Source: Shewanella eurypsychrophilus (lineage in GTDB: Bacteria; Pseudomonadota; Gammaproteobacteria; Enterobacterales; Shewanellaceae). From it: a DNA stretch of 64,000 nt. Position numbers and translations under genes: made by a program. Position 1 is the stretch's first letter. The number at the start of each line of letters is the position of its first letter. The stretch spans positions 2,202,501-2,266,500 of the forward strand of contig NZ_CP045503.2 of the NCBI RefSeq assembly GCF_007004545.3, written 5' to 3'. Of this stretch, positions 8,568-18,496 are shown one piece after another. The notes under the pieces are model-generated. The model was given only the letters and a program-made list of their open reading frames with translations. It was not told the origin of the DNA and did not search any database.

Positions 8568-9749
8568 ATGAGTGCTTCATCTATGCTGGATAAGATTAGA
8601 AAGAAACAGTCTCGGGTTGAGAATCAAGGCCTGCTTCGCCGCAGGCATGCTATTTCTGTTAACGGAGCTGAAGAGCAAAATCTTGATCTTTCCGGCGGAT
8701 TATCGCTCACGCAAGAAGGTAAACATTACCTGAATTTTAGCAGTAATGATTACCTTGGCTTATCTCGTTCGAAAGTGCTTATTGAGGCGTTAATACTCGG
8801 TGCTAACACTTATGGGGTTGGCAGTGGCTCTTCACCTTTAGTGACGGGGTACAGTGAGGCGCATTTGGTTTTAGAGCAAAAGCTATGTGAAGTGACGGGG
8901 CATCAGGCTGCCTTGCTATTTTGCTCAGGTTTTAGTGCTAACACAGCGCTGATGAAGACCTTATTTGATTCTAGTGACAGGGTAATCGCTGATAAATTGG
9001 TACATGCCTCTGTCATTGATGGGCTCAAGGATAGCCAAGCTGAGTTTAAACGTTTCTTACACAATGATATTGCCAGTGCCGAGCGATTAATATCAAAGCA
9101 GGCTCCTAGTGCACTTGTGACAGAAAGTATTTTTAGTATGGACGGTGACATTGCGCCGTTGGCTGCACTGTCTAGATTGTGTAAACAGCATCATATGAGT
9201 TTCATTGTCGATGATGCCCATGGTTTTGGTGTTCAAATGCCGCCATTAGTCGATGCGACTATCGCCGATATACAAGTGGTGACCTTCGGTAAAGCACTGG
9301 GATGTCAGGGTGCAGCCATACTTGCCAGTCAAGAGGTGATAGATTTTTTAGTCTCAAATGCCAGAGAGTACATCTACTCGACGGCTTTATCACCGGCTAA
9401 TGCATGCGTGGCACTTGCCGCCGTTGAGTTGGTGAATTCAGATTTTTCTCGTTCGAAGAAGCTTAACGAGAATATCGATTACTTTAGAAAACAGTGCGAG
9501 CAGACTGGCATCAAATTAACAGACTCACAAACAGCAATTCAGCCACTTATTTTAGGTGATGTGGATGTCACCTTGAAGGTTGCCGAACAATTAAAGCAAC
9601 TCGGGTTCTGTGTTGGGGCCATACGTCCTCCGACTGTCCCCCAAGGTGCTTCAAGATTGAGAATGACGCTCACCGCCATGCACACTTTTAATGATCTCGA
9701 TAAGCTGGTAGATGGACTCAAAAGCGTGTTGCACCACCATGAAATATAG
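8568..9749 (+). CDS. bioF: 8-amino-7-oxononanoate synthase
   Basis: BioF condenses pimeloyl-ACP with L-alanine to give 8-amino-7-oxononanoate (KAPA). It is a PLP enzyme of the alpha-oxoamine synthase family. Signatures are FSSNDYLGL, GSGSSPLVTGY, the DDAHGFGV aspartate/histidine block and the PLP lysine Lys242 in TFGKALG. The length of 393 residues is slightly above E. coli BioF. It lies six bases after bioB. Confidence 0.96.
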   Translation: MSASSMLDKIRKKQSRVENQGLLRRRHAISVNGAEEQNLDLSGGLSLTQEGKHYLNFSSNDYLGLSRSKVLIEALILGANTYGVGSGSSPLVTGYSEAHLVLEQKLCEVTGHQAALLFCSGFSANTALMKTLFDSSDRVIADKLVHASVIDGLKDSQAEFKRFLHNDIASAERLISKQAPSALVTESIFSMDGDIAPLAALSRLCKQHHMSFIVDDAHGFGVQMPPLVDATIADIQVVTFGKALGCQGAAILASQEVIDFLVSNAREYIYSTALSPANACVALAAVELVNSDFSRSKKLNENIDYFRKQCEQTGIKLTDSQTAIQPLILGDVDVTLKVAEQLKQLGFCVGAIRPPTVPQGASRLRMTLTAMHTFNDLDKLVDGLKSVLHHHEI

Positions 9750-9806
9750 ATCTAGGTACAAGCCCTTGTTCTATATTGATAACAGTAGATAATTTAAGAA
9801 TATTTG

Positions 9807-10589
9807 ATGGAGCCCGAAGTAGTGAAAGAAGGGGTAGCACAAAGCGTTAATGATCAGACTGTCGCTCAGCGATTTTCTGCAGCGGCTAAGCATTACCATG
9901 ATTTTGATAGAATCCAAAAAATGTCTAGCAGACTTCTATTCGAAAAAATGTCACCTCATGGCACCTTACTCGATATCGGTGCTGGCCCTGGAACCAATTT
10001 TGGTCAATTCACAAGTGTTAAAAAAGTAATCGCCCTGGATATTGCCCAAGGAATGTTGGATCAGTTGAGCCAAGATTTCCCTGAATATCAGACCTTGTGT
10101 GCTAATGCTCAAAGTATACCTTTGCCAAATGATTCAGTTAATAGTGCTTATTCAAATTTAGCATTGCAATGGTGCAGCGATCTCGGTGCAAGCATAAATG
10201 AAACCGCTAGAGTGCTAAAACACAATGGTGAATATCACTTGGCGGTAGTGGCGAAAGATAGCTTGTTAGAATTGTCAGACTTAGGCTTTAGGGTCAATGG
10301 CTTTAGATCTATAGATGAGATCCTAAGCCATTTCGATAACAAACAGCAGTGGCAGATTATCTCGGCTGAAACTAAAGCTGTGACAGTCTACTTTCCCCAA
10401 TTGAAGTCGCTACTTTATTCAATAAAAGGTGTTGGCGCTTCAATTCATGCTAATGACCAATCAAGCCAAGGGATCCGTGGGAGAGGGGACTGGGTTAAAC
10501 TGCTCAGTGAAGCAGAAAAGAGCCGTACTCCTAATGGCTTACCATTAACTTATCAAATTGCCCTGATTTCTGCTAAACGGATTGTTTAA
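9807..10589 (+). CDS. bioC: Malonyl-ACP O-methyltransferase
   Basis: BioC methylates malonyl-ACP so the fatty-acid machinery can build the pimeloyl chain. The class I SAM-binding motif LLDIGAGPGTNF is near residue 50, followed by the acidic VIALDIA strand end and NLALQWC. The N-terminal VAQRFSAAAKHYHDF block is typical of BioC. The start is uncertain. The ATG at 9807 has a weak ribosome site, while an in-frame GTG at 9822 has GGAG nine bases upstream and would shorten the protein by five residues. No bioH is seen in the window. Confidence 0.93.
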   Translation: MEPEVVKEGVAQSVNDQTVAQRFSAAAKHYHDFDRIQKMSSRLLFEKMSPHGTLLDIGAGPGTNFGQFTSVKKVIALDIAQGMLDQLSQDFPEYQTLCANAQSIPLPNDSVNSAYSNLALQWCSDLGASINETARVLKHNGEYHLAVVAKDSLLELSDLGFRVNGFRSIDEILSHFDNKQQWQIISAETKAVTVYFPQLKSLLYSIKGVGASIHANDQSSQGIRGRGDWVKLLSEAEKSRTPNGLPLTYQIALISAKRIV

Positions 10590-10637
10590 TATTTAATGGG
10601 TTTACCTTAATTAGCTGTTGAATAAAAGAGATAAGAG

Positions 10638-11327
10638 ATGAAGTTTTTTGTCACAGGTACAGACACAGACAGTGGTAAGACGCTAGTGACCTCGGCGTTA
10701 TTACATAAAGTGAACGTCAGTCATGTAAACGTAAGAAGCTTGGGGTTGAAACCTATAGCGTCTGGTTGTGAGCAAACTGAAAAGGGTCTGCGCAATAGTG
10801 ATGCGCTGGCGCTTATCGAGCAGTCCAGCATCGAGTTGGATTACTGCTTGGTAAACCCAATCTCTTTTCTGCCTGCGATTGCACCTCATATTGCTGCGTC
10901 ACAGGCTGGTGTCGACATCAGTCCCGGCGCAATACTGGCTAAAATACAGCAAAGCCTAGCCTCAGCTTCATTGAGTGAGACTGATGTTTGTTTCATAGAA
11001 GGCGCAGGGGGATGGCGTTTACCATTAGGTGAGGGGCACTTTCTTTCAGAAGTTGTCAAAGAACTTGAACTCGATGTCATCTTAGTCGTAGGCGTTAAAT
11101 TAGGTTGTTTAAACCATGCAGTATTGACTCAAGAGTCAATTAAAGCCGATGGTTTAACGATTAAAGGCTGGGTTGCTAATATAGTGGATCCTCAAACAAG
11201 CTGTTTAGAAGAGAACCTTGCTAGTTTGCATCATTTAATGGAATCGCCATGTTTAGGCATAGTGCCTCATTTGGATTATGTATCGGCTGAAGCGGCTGCT
11301 GAACATCTTGATATTAGCGAATTATAA
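10638..11327 (+). CDS. bioD: Dethiobiotin synthetase
   Basis: BioD closes the ureido ring of 7,8-diaminononanoate with CO2 and ATP. The P-loop TDTDSGKT at residues 8-15, the substrate-lysine block GLKPIASGC and EGAGGWRLPL are all present. The length of 229 residues is normal. It is the last gene of the bioBFCD unit, 48 bases after bioC, and is convergent with the TctC-type gene. Confidence 0.96.
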   Translation: MKFFVTGTDTDSGKTLVTSALLHKVNVSHVNVRSLGLKPIASGCEQTEKGLRNSDALALIEQSSIELDYCLVNPISFLPAIAPHIAASQAGVDISPGAILAKIQQSLASASLSETDVCFIEGAGGWRLPLGEGHFLSEVVKELELDVILVVGVKLGCLNHAVLTQESIKADGLTIKGWVANIVDPQTSCLEENLASLHHLMESPCLGIVPHLDYVSAEAAAEHLDISEL

Positions 11328-11361
11328 TCGATTAAAATTCAGTACAGGTTTCATCAGGGAT

Positions 11362-12387
11362 TCATTCAATGGCTAGGCTTTTGAGAGCCCGCTCCAATAA
11401 CTTTTCCTGCTTTTCGAGAAAATGGATAAGTGCATCACCTTGTATTAATAGGGGTTGCCACTCGTGTCGTTGGCAGATCTCCTGCCAACGATGAGTTTGG
11501 CTGAGTTCCAATAACAATTTTTTAAACCTATTCACCTTACTTAAGGGCGTCGTCTTTGTGGCAAAAAATCCCCGCCAGTTGGCGAACTCAACCTCTAAAC
11601 CTTGTTCAACAAAAGTGGGTATATCAGGGTATCTAGTGAGTCTCTGTTTACTGGTAATACCTAATATTTTTATTTCATTATTTCGGTACGCCTGAATAAC
11701 TTCACCAACTCCGCTGACTAACGCAACGCCAATCCCGCGTTTTAACTGTAGCATGGCATCTCCCCCTCCATCGGTCGGTACATATCGTAGTTTGTTGATG
11801 GGCAATTGACCTGCTTGAGCGATGAGAGCCAAAGTCACATGATCTAAACTGCCCAATGAAGAGCCTCCCAAAATAGGGTTACGTACTGGAGAAATTGCAA
11901 TGGCTTGAATGAGATCATTAATTGAATCAAATTCAGAATCAATTGGAACAACTAAAGCTTGGTATTCAGCAATGAGAATACTGATCGGCATAGTATCTCT
12001 AAAACCATAATCTATAACGCCAGTTAAATTGCGTAAAATAAGAGGTGTGGACTGTACCATCAGAGTATTGCTATGTTTACTTGGTTGATTGACTAGATCC
12101 ATTAAAGCTCGTCCACCACCTGCGCCAATAAAATTTTCAAAATACACGCGTTCGACGATCTTTTCAGCCAGTAAGGATTTGCCGGCTTCTCGTGCTGTTG
12201 TATCCCAGCCTCCACCTTCACTACCTGGTATGAGAAAATGTATATAGCGGGTTTTTAGTCTGTCTGTTGTTTCTGGAACATCGACGTTGGCATAGCTCAA
12301 ATGTGAAGATATGACTAACAGGCTAATAGCTATGCATAAACTTAGATGCCTTAACCAAGAAATTAAGCAGCAAATAGCGACACTCAT
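11362..12387 (-). CDS. Orphan TctC-type periplasmic solute-binding protein
   Basis: A 341-residue protein with an N-terminal hydrophobic signal segment (about residues 13-33). The fold signatures are of the tripartite tricarboxylate transporter receptor (TctC/Bug): IPGSEGGGWDTTAR, GAGGGRALMDL, LGGSSLGSLDH and a C-terminal ARYPDIPTF-like segment (TRYPDIPTF). Such receptors bind carboxylates and deliver them to TctAB. No tctA or tctB is nearby, so it may work with a distant transporter or in sensing. It is convergent with bioD. The ligand is unknown. Confidence 0.85.
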   Translation of the reverse strand: MSVAICCLISWLRHLSLCIAISLLVISSHLSYANVDVPETTDRLKTRYIHFLIPGSEGGGWDTTAREAGKSLLAEKIVERVYFENFIGAGGGRALMDLVNQPSKHSNTLMVQSTPLILRNLTGVIDYGFRDTMPISILIAEYQALVVPIDSEFDSINDLIQAIAISPVRNPILGGSSLGSLDHVTLALIAQAGQLPINKLRYVPTDGGGDAMLQLKRGIGVALVSGVGEVIQAYRNNEIKILGITSKQRLTRYPDIPTFVEQGLEVEFANWRGFFATKTTPLSKVNRFKKLLLELSQTHRWQEICQRHEWQPLLIQGDALIHFLEKQEKLLERALKSLAIE

Positions 12388-12847
12388 GATGGGACACCAT
12401 TTATTGAGTCAAATCGAAACTGTACGCTGACTAATTGATGAGATTTTAGCAAGCTCGGTCCACCTTATATGACTGCTACAATAAAAATTGGCTATAACAC
12501 AGTGTAGTTGTTAATCCATTAATCTAGTCTTAGAACCATAGTGTTGAACCCTAAGTAGGGCTAGAAATGTGTAATAAACAAAGATTAATACACATAGTCA
12601 GGTCTGGTTAAGTCAGAGTTAAGTTTTTAAGCTTTGCTTAATGTAAGCCTCCTAGACTGCATCTCCTTTTACTATGGAAGGTCAATAGACCTTAGTATTT
12701 TGCGAGTTTAAAGTGAGTCCGAATTGAGTTGAATTTAATCAGTCGTACATTTTTTTACTTTTCTTCCCTTGAATTCTCGTCATTCGGACATATTATGTCT
12801 TTAGAACGTAACATCAGGTACTGAAGTACCAAACAGGAGTTTATTTA
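12388..12847. other. Intergenic region between TctC-type gene and htpX
   Basis: About 460 bases with no convincing ORF. It separates two divergent genes. The only element I can propose is a heat-shock-like promoter near its right end, listed separately. Confidence 0.5.
12768..12793 (+). promoter_or_regulatory. Possible sigma32 promoter for htpX
   Basis: CTTGAA (12768-12773) is followed after 12 bases by GGACATAT (12786-12793), a partial match to the heat-shock -10 CCCCATNT. HtpX is stress-induced in E. coli. The -10 match is only 5 of 8, so this is tentative. Confidence 0.3.
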
Positions 12848-13708
12848 ATGCGAATTTTTCTATTGATTGCGACCAATATGGCAATCTTACTTGTAGCATC
12901 CATTGTGATGTCACTATTAGGTGTAAATACATCTACCATGGGCGGTTTATTAGTCTTCGCCGCAATTTTCGGTTTTGGTGGTGCTTTTCTCAGCCTAGCT
13001 ATCTCTAAGTGGATGGCTAAAAAGACCATGGGCTGTGAAGTGATAACGACTCCACGTGATAATACTGAACGTTGGTTGGTTGAAACTGTTGCTCGTCAAG
13101 CTGAGCAAGCAGGTATAAAGATGCCGGAAGTGGCTATCTATCAATCTGAAGAGCTTAACGCTTTCGCTACCGGCCCAAGTAAAGACAATGCACTTGTTGC
13201 AGTGAGTAGTGGTCTGCTTTATGGCATGAGCCAAGATGAAATTGAAGGTGTGCTTGCCCACGAAGTCAGCCATGTGGCTAACGGCGATATGGTGACACTG
13301 ACCCTTATTCAAGGTGTCGTTAATACTTTCGTTATCTTCGCAGCCCGTGTCGTTGCAGGCATAATCAACAATTTTGTTGCCAGTAATGATGAAGAGGGCG
13401 AAGGCCTAGGTATGTTCGCCTACATGGGCGTGGTGTTTGTTCTCGATATGCTTTTCGGTATTTTGGCATCAATGATCGTCGCTTACTTCTCGCGCATTCG
13501 TGAGTTTAAGGCCGATGAAGGCGCTGCTAAGCTTGCTGGTAAGGACAAGATGATTGCTGCCCTTGAGCGTCTACGTCAGGGACCGGCAACAGGTGCTATG
13601 CCAGCACAGATGTCTGCACTGGGGATTAACGGTAAGAAGTCTATGTCTGAGCTGATGATGAGTCATCCTCCACTAGAGAAGCGTATTGCTGCTTTAAGAG
13701 CGAGTTAA
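12848..13708 (+). CDS. htpX: Membrane zinc metalloprotease HtpX
   Basis: HtpX is an inner-membrane M48 protease that removes misfolded membrane proteins together with FtsH. Two N-terminal hydrophobic segments (about residues 1-25 and 30-55) precede the catalytic motif HEVSH at residues 138-142. Two further hydrophobic stretches follow, then the third zinc ligand region [11 protein letters not shown]. The 286-residue length is usual. AGGAG precedes the ATG. A strong terminator follows, so it is a single-gene unit. Confidence 0.97.
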   Translation: MRIFLLIATNMAILLVASIVMSLLGVNTSTMGGLLVFAAIFGFGGAFLSLAISKWMAKKTMGCEVITTPRDNTERWLVETVARQAEQAGIKMPEVAIYQSEELNAFATGPSKDNALVAVSSGLLYGMSQDEIEGVLAHEVSHVANGDMVTLTLIQGVVNTFVIFAARVVAGIINNFVASNDEEGEGLGMFAYMGVVFVLDMLFGILASMIVAYFSRIREFKADEGAAKLAGKDKMIAALERLRQGPATGAMPAQMSALGINGKKSMSELMMSHPPLEKRIAALRAS

Positions 13709-13740
13709 TCTCTCAAAGTATTGCTAATATCAACATTGGA

Positions 13741-13764
13741 CGGGAGCTTATGCTCCCGTTTTTT
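13741..13764 (+). terminator. Intrinsic terminator after htpX
   Basis: Stem CGGGAGC/GCTCCCG with loop TTAT, followed by six T. Confidence 0.9.
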
Positions 13765-13913
13765 GTGCTTCATAAAGGAGCGTGAGTGCAGCTTAATGGT
13801 AATGGGTATTATTATCATTAGTTATGGAGTGTTTCTGCATAATTATGATTCTTTCTAAACAGTGAAGTCAGCCAATAAAAAAAATTGATTTATTCAGTTT
13901 CGCATAAGGTTTA

Positions 13914-13929
13914 TGTGATAAAGCTCACT
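13914..13929 (+). promoter_or_regulatory. CRP-like site 1 upstream of cctA
   Basis: TGTGA-N6-TCACT matches the CRP consensus TGTGA-N6-TCACA at 9 of 10 positions and has A/T-rich flanks. In Shewanella CRP, rather than FNR, is the main activator of anaerobic respiration genes. Confidence 0.65.
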
Positions 13930-13964
13930 ATATAACTGATTCTAGTACATAAGTAAGAGCGTAA

Positions 13965-13980
13965 CTTGATTAAGCTCACA
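13965..13980 (+). promoter_or_regulatory. CRP-like site 2 upstream of cctA
   Basis: CTTGA-N6-TCACA has a perfect right half. It lies 51 bases downstream of site 1, close to five helical turns, so the two sites face the same side of the DNA. Confidence 0.5.
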
Positions 13981-14136
13981 GTTTTATGCTTGTTTTGACG
14001 CTATTCTCACTTCAAGAAAAGTTGCGTATTTGCAGTTCCTTAGCTATTTTATGCAATGTCGTGCTAAGACTGTTGAGAGCAAGATGGTGATAACTAATAA
14101 ATCTCCACTATGCTGTCGTTAAAAAAGGAAATTATT

Positions 14137-14484
14137 GTGAGCAAAAAATTACTAAGTGCATTATTCGGTGCCGCTTTAGCTGCGTTAGCTTTATCACCTG
14201 TTGCTATGGCTGAACCACAGGAGCTTGCAGAGATGCATGCTGAGATGGATGGTTGTGAAGCTTGTCACGAAGATGGTGAGCCTTCTGCAGATGGCGCATT
14301 TGAATTTGAGCAGTGCCAAAGCTGTCACGGTACACTAGAAGAGATGGATGCTGTTCACCAGCCACATGATGGCAACCTAATGTGTGCAGATTGTCATGCT
14401 CCACATGACATGAATGTCGGTGATAAGCCAACTTGTGATAGCTGTCATGATGATGGTCGTACCGCTGAGTCAGTTCTTAAATAA
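14137..14484 (+). CDS. cctA: Small tetraheme cytochrome c, periplasmic
   Basis: A 115-residue precursor with a signal peptide ending near AMAEP. Four CXXCH heme sites follow: CEACH, CQSCH, CADCH and CDSCH. The residues around them ([34 protein letters not shown]) closely match the S. oneidensis small tetraheme cytochrome as I recall it. The protein shuttles electrons across the periplasm between the CymA-type hub and terminal reductases. I chose the GTG at 14137, which has AAGGAA six bases upstream and gives the family N-terminus MSKKLL. Upstream frames lack a ribosome site. Two CRP-like sites precede it and a terminator follows. Confidence 0.95.
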   Translation: MSKKLLSALFGAALAALALSPVAMAEPQELAEMHAEMDGCEACHEDGEPSADGAFEFEQCQSCHGTLEEMDAVHQPHDGNLMCADCHAPHDMNVGDKPTCDSCHDDGRTAESVLK

Positions 14485-14532
14485 GAGCTGAAATAAGCGT
14501 TTAAATAAAGTATCTGATTATCAGGTGCTTGA

Positions 14533-14559
14533 AAAATGGGAGCTTAGGCTCCCATTTTT
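14533..14559 (+). terminator. Intrinsic terminator after cctA
   Basis: Stem AAAATGGGAGC/GCTCCCATTTT with loop TTAG. The right arm supplies the T tract. Confidence 0.88.
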
Positions 14560-14723
14560 ACGTTTGGATAATTGTTCGCTTAAGACTTCGTTATACCAAC
14601 TGTGTCGTGATGGATAACGATAAACAGCTGTTGTCGACAGGGTTAAGATAGAATCCACGCTATAATTTGTGGTAAGATTTTTACCTGCACCTTCTTAATT
14701 TCTTCCTAAAATGATAAAAACTG

Positions 14724-15593
14724 ATGAATGATATAACGATAGTAACCCACGACGGTAATTTTCATGCCGATGATGTTTTCAGTATCGCAGCACTTAAGTG
14801 TGTTTTTCCGGCTTTTAACCTCGTACGAACACGTAATGCTGACATTATTGTTAAAGCTGATGTCGTGCTTGATGTTGGTGGAGAGTATGATCCGGGCGCA
14901 GGCCGCTTTGATCATCATCAACGTGGTGGAGCAGGTGAGCGTGAAGATGGTATTCCGTATTCATCTTTTGGCTTAATTTGGAAAAAATATGGCTTAGAAA
15001 TTTGTCAGGGTGATCAAGAGTTAGCGACATCAGTTGATGCTGGTTTAGTATCGACCATCGATGCTATTGATTGTGGCCATGTTACTGGTGTTGCTACAGG
15101 TATTAGCCTTAGTCACACTATTTCCATGTTTAATCCAACTTGGCAAGAAGAGGCTGACTTTGATGCTAGCTTTAACGAAGCGGTAGACTTTGCATCACGG
15201 GTTTTAGCACGCTTTATTGCTTCGGCTAACGGTGGTATTAGCGCAAAAGCGATTGTGGCTAAAGCGATTGATGATGCTGAAGATCCAAGAGTGATTGTAT
15301 TAGAAAAATATACACCTTGGAAAAGAACTGTTCACGCCTTATCAGAAGCGGCTTTATATGTTGTTTATCCGTCTCAGTCTGGGCAGTGGAGAATTCAAAC
15401 CGTACCCGCAGAACTTGGTTCATTCGAAGATAGAAAGTCGCTACCAAAAGCGTGGGCAGGGCTAAACGGTACAGCGCTTCAAGAAGTAACAGGCCTAGAT
15501 GATGCCATGTTTTGCCATAACGGTTTGTTTATCGCTGGTGCAGCATCGTTTGTAAGTACCATGAAGATGGCAAGCATTGCACTCACTGAGTAG
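14724..15593 (+). CDS. MYG1-family (UPF0160) metal-dependent hydrolase/exonuclease
   Basis: A 289-residue protein with the MYG1 signatures THDGNFHADDVFSIAAL at the N-terminus, then VVLDVGGEYDPGAGRFDHHQRGG and SSFGLIWKKYG. The acidic and histidine residues in these blocks correspond to the DHH-like metal centre. Eukaryotic MYG1 is a 3'-5' RNA exonuclease; the bacterial role is not established to my knowledge. It stands alone between two terminator-like hairpins. Confidence 0.88.
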   Translation: MNDITIVTHDGNFHADDVFSIAALKCVFPAFNLVRTRNADIIVKADVVLDVGGEYDPGAGRFDHHQRGGAGEREDGIPYSSFGLIWKKYGLEICQGDQELATSVDAGLVSTIDAIDCGHVTGVATGISLSHTISMFNPTWQEEADFDASFNEAVDFASRVLARFIASANGGISAKAIVAKAIDDAEDPRVIVLEKYTPWKRTVHALSEAALYVVYPSQSGQWRIQTVPAELGSFEDRKSLPKAWAGLNGTALQEVTGLDDAMFCHNGLFIAGAASFVSTMKMASIALTE

Positions 15594-15654
15594 TAATATC
15601 ATTTCCTCATCAATGCGCCTGACTGTCTGCAGCTACTAGAGTAAGAAATGTTAG

Positions 15655-15689
15655 AGGTTAGCCTTTATATAATTAAGGGCTAACCTTTT
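15655..15689 (+). terminator. Probable terminator after the MYG1-family gene
   Basis: Stem AGGTTAGCC/GGCTAACCT with a 14-base loop, followed by a short T run. Confidence 0.6.
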
Positions 15690-16071
15690 AGTTAATTAAA
15701 TAAGACACTAAATAAATCACTAAATAAAGATTTTATAAAGCGTTTTAGTCTATGAACACCCCCTATTATCATTATAAACAGCCCAATACCCTTGTTCATA
15801 TTAATCACTAATATGCCTTCCTTTACAAAGCCTATATTTCAGTCTACATACATCATATGTGATTGAAATTTCATCAGGTTTATTCTATATTTATAAAAGA
15901 GAGTGATGAGTGAGATCATGGTTAATTAAAGGATTCTAATTGCCATTTTTGAAAGCCAGCTTGAAAGCTCTGAACTATTTTGAGCATAGGCTTTAAACCA
16001 CAAATCTTAACAAATGACAGCAGCATTCTTGTATATCTCCTGGGTTAATTTCAAACAAGGAATGATAGAAA
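15690..16071. other. AT-rich intergenic region before the cyclic-di-GMP gene
   Basis: About 380 bases without a convincing ORF or recognisable regulatory motif, other than presumed promoter sequence for the next gene. Confidence 0.5.
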
Positions 16072-18213
16072 ATGACGCCTGTAGAACTCAACGACTCAGC
16101 TAGGTTAAATCTATTTGATGAAAAATTGCATGATATCGAAATGTATCTCAATGCGGTTTTTAATAATACTGGCAACCCCATATTTGTAAAAGATGATCAG
16201 TGCAGACTGTTGCTTGTTAATGATGCCTTTTGCAACATTTTTGGAATGTCTAAAGAAGAGATCATCGGTAGAACACTTGCCGAGCAAGTACTACCTGACG
16301 AGCAAGATCATTTTTTATCCATCGATAGAAAAGTGTTAACTGAAGGTAAAGAGATTTTATGCGAAGAAACACTGACACCGAAAGGTGAGCAAACAAGAAC
16401 AATTCTAACCAGAAAGAATAGATTCGTAGACTCTAAAGGGAACTTCTTTCTGGTAGGAGTCATTCACGACATCACTGAACGTAAACAGTCTGAAGAAAAG
16501 CTTAAACTCGCCGCTAGTGTATTTTCGCATTCCTGTGAAGAGATCTCTATCACCGATGAAAAAGCCACGATTATCGACGTTAATGACGCCTTTACGCGTA
16601 TAACGGGTTTTAGTCGTGAAGAGGTTATTGGTCAAAACCCACGAATTCTCCAATCGGGACGGCAATCTTCTGAATTTTACACTGCTATGTGGAAAACTTT
16701 ATTGAAAGATGGCTACTGGTCTGGAGAGGTTTGGAACAGGCGTAAAAGTGGCGAAGTATATGCCGTCATGAAAACGATCAGTGCGGTATGTGATGAACGC
16801 GGAGTTACGACTCATTATGTCTCCATCGGTAATGACATTACTGCGATGAAAGAACATCAAGAAGAGATAGAGCATATTGCCCATTATGACATACTGACTA
16901 ACTTGCCGAATCGCTCATTACTCGCGGATAGGTTATCGCAAGCCATGCTGCAGTGCCGTCGTCACGAGTTGTCACTTGCTGTCGTATTCCTAGATTTGGA
17001 TGGTTTCAAATCTGTCAATGACACCTATGGGCATGATGTAGGTGATGAGCTACTTATTGCACTCTCAGTCCGTATGAAAGAGGCGTTACGTAAAGGCGAT
17101 AGCTTAGCCCGTATTGGTGGTGATGAATTTGTTGCTGTGCTAGCTGATTTAGCAAAAGTTGAAGATTGTGAGCCGGTATTAGAAAGACTGCTATTAGCAT
17201 CATCTGAACCTGTTACAGTTGGTGATGTAATATTGAATATATCAGCAAGTATTGGTGTCACCCTATACCCTCAAGATAATGTCGATGCTGACCTACTTAT
17301 GCGTCATGCTGACCAAGCCATGTATATGGCAAAAGAGTTAGGTAAGAATCGATATCACTTATTTAGTACGACTCAAGATGACGCTGTTAAAGTTCAGCGA
17401 GAATGCCTAGAGGCTATTCGAAGTGCATTAGATAATCATCAATTTGTGCTCCATTATCAGCCTAAGGTTAATATGAAAACGGGTACAGTGGCGGGTGTAG
17501 AGGCACTTATTCGTTGGCAACATCCAACGCGTGGGCTATTACACCCTATCGATTTTTTACCCGCTATCGAAAATAACGCCATGAGTATAGAGTTAGGTGA
17601 ATGGGTCATCGATACCGCACTGACACAAATCAGCCTATGGCAAGAGTTGGGGCTAAAGTTACCCGTAAGCACGAGTGTCAATATAGCCGCAATACAATTA
17701 CAACAACCTGATTTTACGCAGAGACTAACGACACTGCTAGCGACCCACCCAGATGTTGAACCATGTTGTTTAGAGCTAGAGGTGCTGGAAACAAGTGCCT
17801 TAGATGACGTGCAACATGTTTCAAAGATCATGGAAGCTTGCATGGCGATAGGGGTTAACTTTGCTTTAGATGATTTTGGTACAGGCTATTCATCACTGAC
17901 TTACCTGAGACGATTACCAGTAAACTTGATTAAAATTGACCAGAGTTTTGTGCGGGATATGTTGCATAATGCTGATGATTTGGCGATTGTCGAAGGCGTG
18001 ATTGCTTTAGCTAAATCATTTAAACGAGAGGTGATCGCCGAAGGCGTGGAAACGATTGAGCACGGCACTGCACTATTAAAACTGGGGTGTGAATTAGCAC
18101 AAGGTTATGGCATCGCTAAGCCCATGCCAGCTGGAGATATTCCTGAGTGGATAAGTGGCTGGCGGCCGGATATTAGTTGGCAAACTTTAACAAACTCTCG
18201 AACCTTTTATTGA
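16072..18213 (+). CDS. PAS-PAS-GGDEF-EAL cyclic-di-GMP enzyme
   Basis: A 713-residue cytoplasmic protein without membrane segments. PAS 1 spans about residues 20-140 and ends in the PAC-like GVIHDITERKQ. PAS 2 spans about 145-260 and ends in SIGNDITAMKE. The GGDEF domain has an intact active motif at residues 349-353 (RIGGDEF). The EAL domain has EAL at 477-479, with the DDFGTGYSSL and EGVET blocks intact. Both synthesis and hydrolysis of c-di-GMP are therefore possible; which one dominates cannot be read from sequence. The PAS domains suggest redox, oxygen or ligand control. It is monocistronic. Confidence 0.95.
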   Translation: MTPVELNDSARLNLFDEKLHDIEMYLNAVFNNTGNPIFVKDDQCRLLLVNDAFCNIFGMSKEEIIGRTLAEQVLPDEQDHFLSIDRKVLTEGKEILCEETLTPKGEQTRTILTRKNRFVDSKGNFFLVGVIHDITERKQSEEKLKLAASVFSHSCEEISITDEKATIIDVNDAFTRITGFSREEVIGQNPRILQSGRQSSEFYTAMWKTLLKDGYWSGEVWNRRKSGEVYAVMKTISAVCDERGVTTHYVSIGNDITAMKEHQEEIEHIAHYDILTNLPNRSLLADRLSQAMLQCRRHELSLAVVFLDLDGFKSVNDTYGHDVGDELLIALSVRMKEALRKGDSLARIGGDEFVAVLADLAKVEDCEPVLERLLLASSEPVTVGDVILNISASIGVTLYPQDNVDADLLMRHADQAMYMAKELGKNRYHLFSTTQDDAVKVQRECLEAIRSALDNHQFVLHYQPKVNMKTGTVAGVEALIRWQHPTRGLLHPIDFLPAIENNAMSIELGEWVIDTALTQISLWQELGLKLPVSTSVNIAAIQLQQPDFTQRLTTLLATHPDVEPCCLELEVLETSALDDVQHVSKIMEACMAIGVNFALDDFGTGYSSLTYLRRLPVNLIKIDQSFVRDMLHNADDLAIVEGVIALAKSFKREVIAEGVETIEHGTALLKLGCELAQGYGIAKPMPAGDIPEWISGWRPDISWQTLTNSRTFY

Positions 18214-18323
18214 TGGCAGTCGTAGCAGCTAGTTTTGTCTTTGCCCTATAGCAAACCATTAGGGATTAGTTGTGCCAATAAGCCCTAGTCACTCCCCATA
18301 CTCATCCTGAGTGCGATCCGTGA

Positions 18324-18380
18324 GCCCCATATTGGTGCAACTTCTTACTGCTTCTACCTACTGATTGCACTCTCTTTGCT
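18324..18380 (+). promoter_or_regulatory. Candidate sigma54 promoter with NtrC-like site before cobA
   Basis: TTGCACTCTCTTTGCT (18365-18380) matches the -24/-12 consensus at 10 of 12 positions, keeping the invariant -24 G and the -12 GC; the usual GG is TG. At 18324-18338 GCCC-N7-GTGC is one base off an NtrC dyad core GCAC-N7-GTGC. The enhancer is unusually close, so the pair is a candidate only. Confidence 0.42.
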
Positions 18381-18496
18381 CATTTTATCAAAAAACAATA
18401 CCGCATAACTTTTTTATTGTTGATTATCAACAGGTTAAATGTTGGCGTGTTGGTTGCAATCTTATATTTATCGCGAACATAAGTGGGTGATATGAG

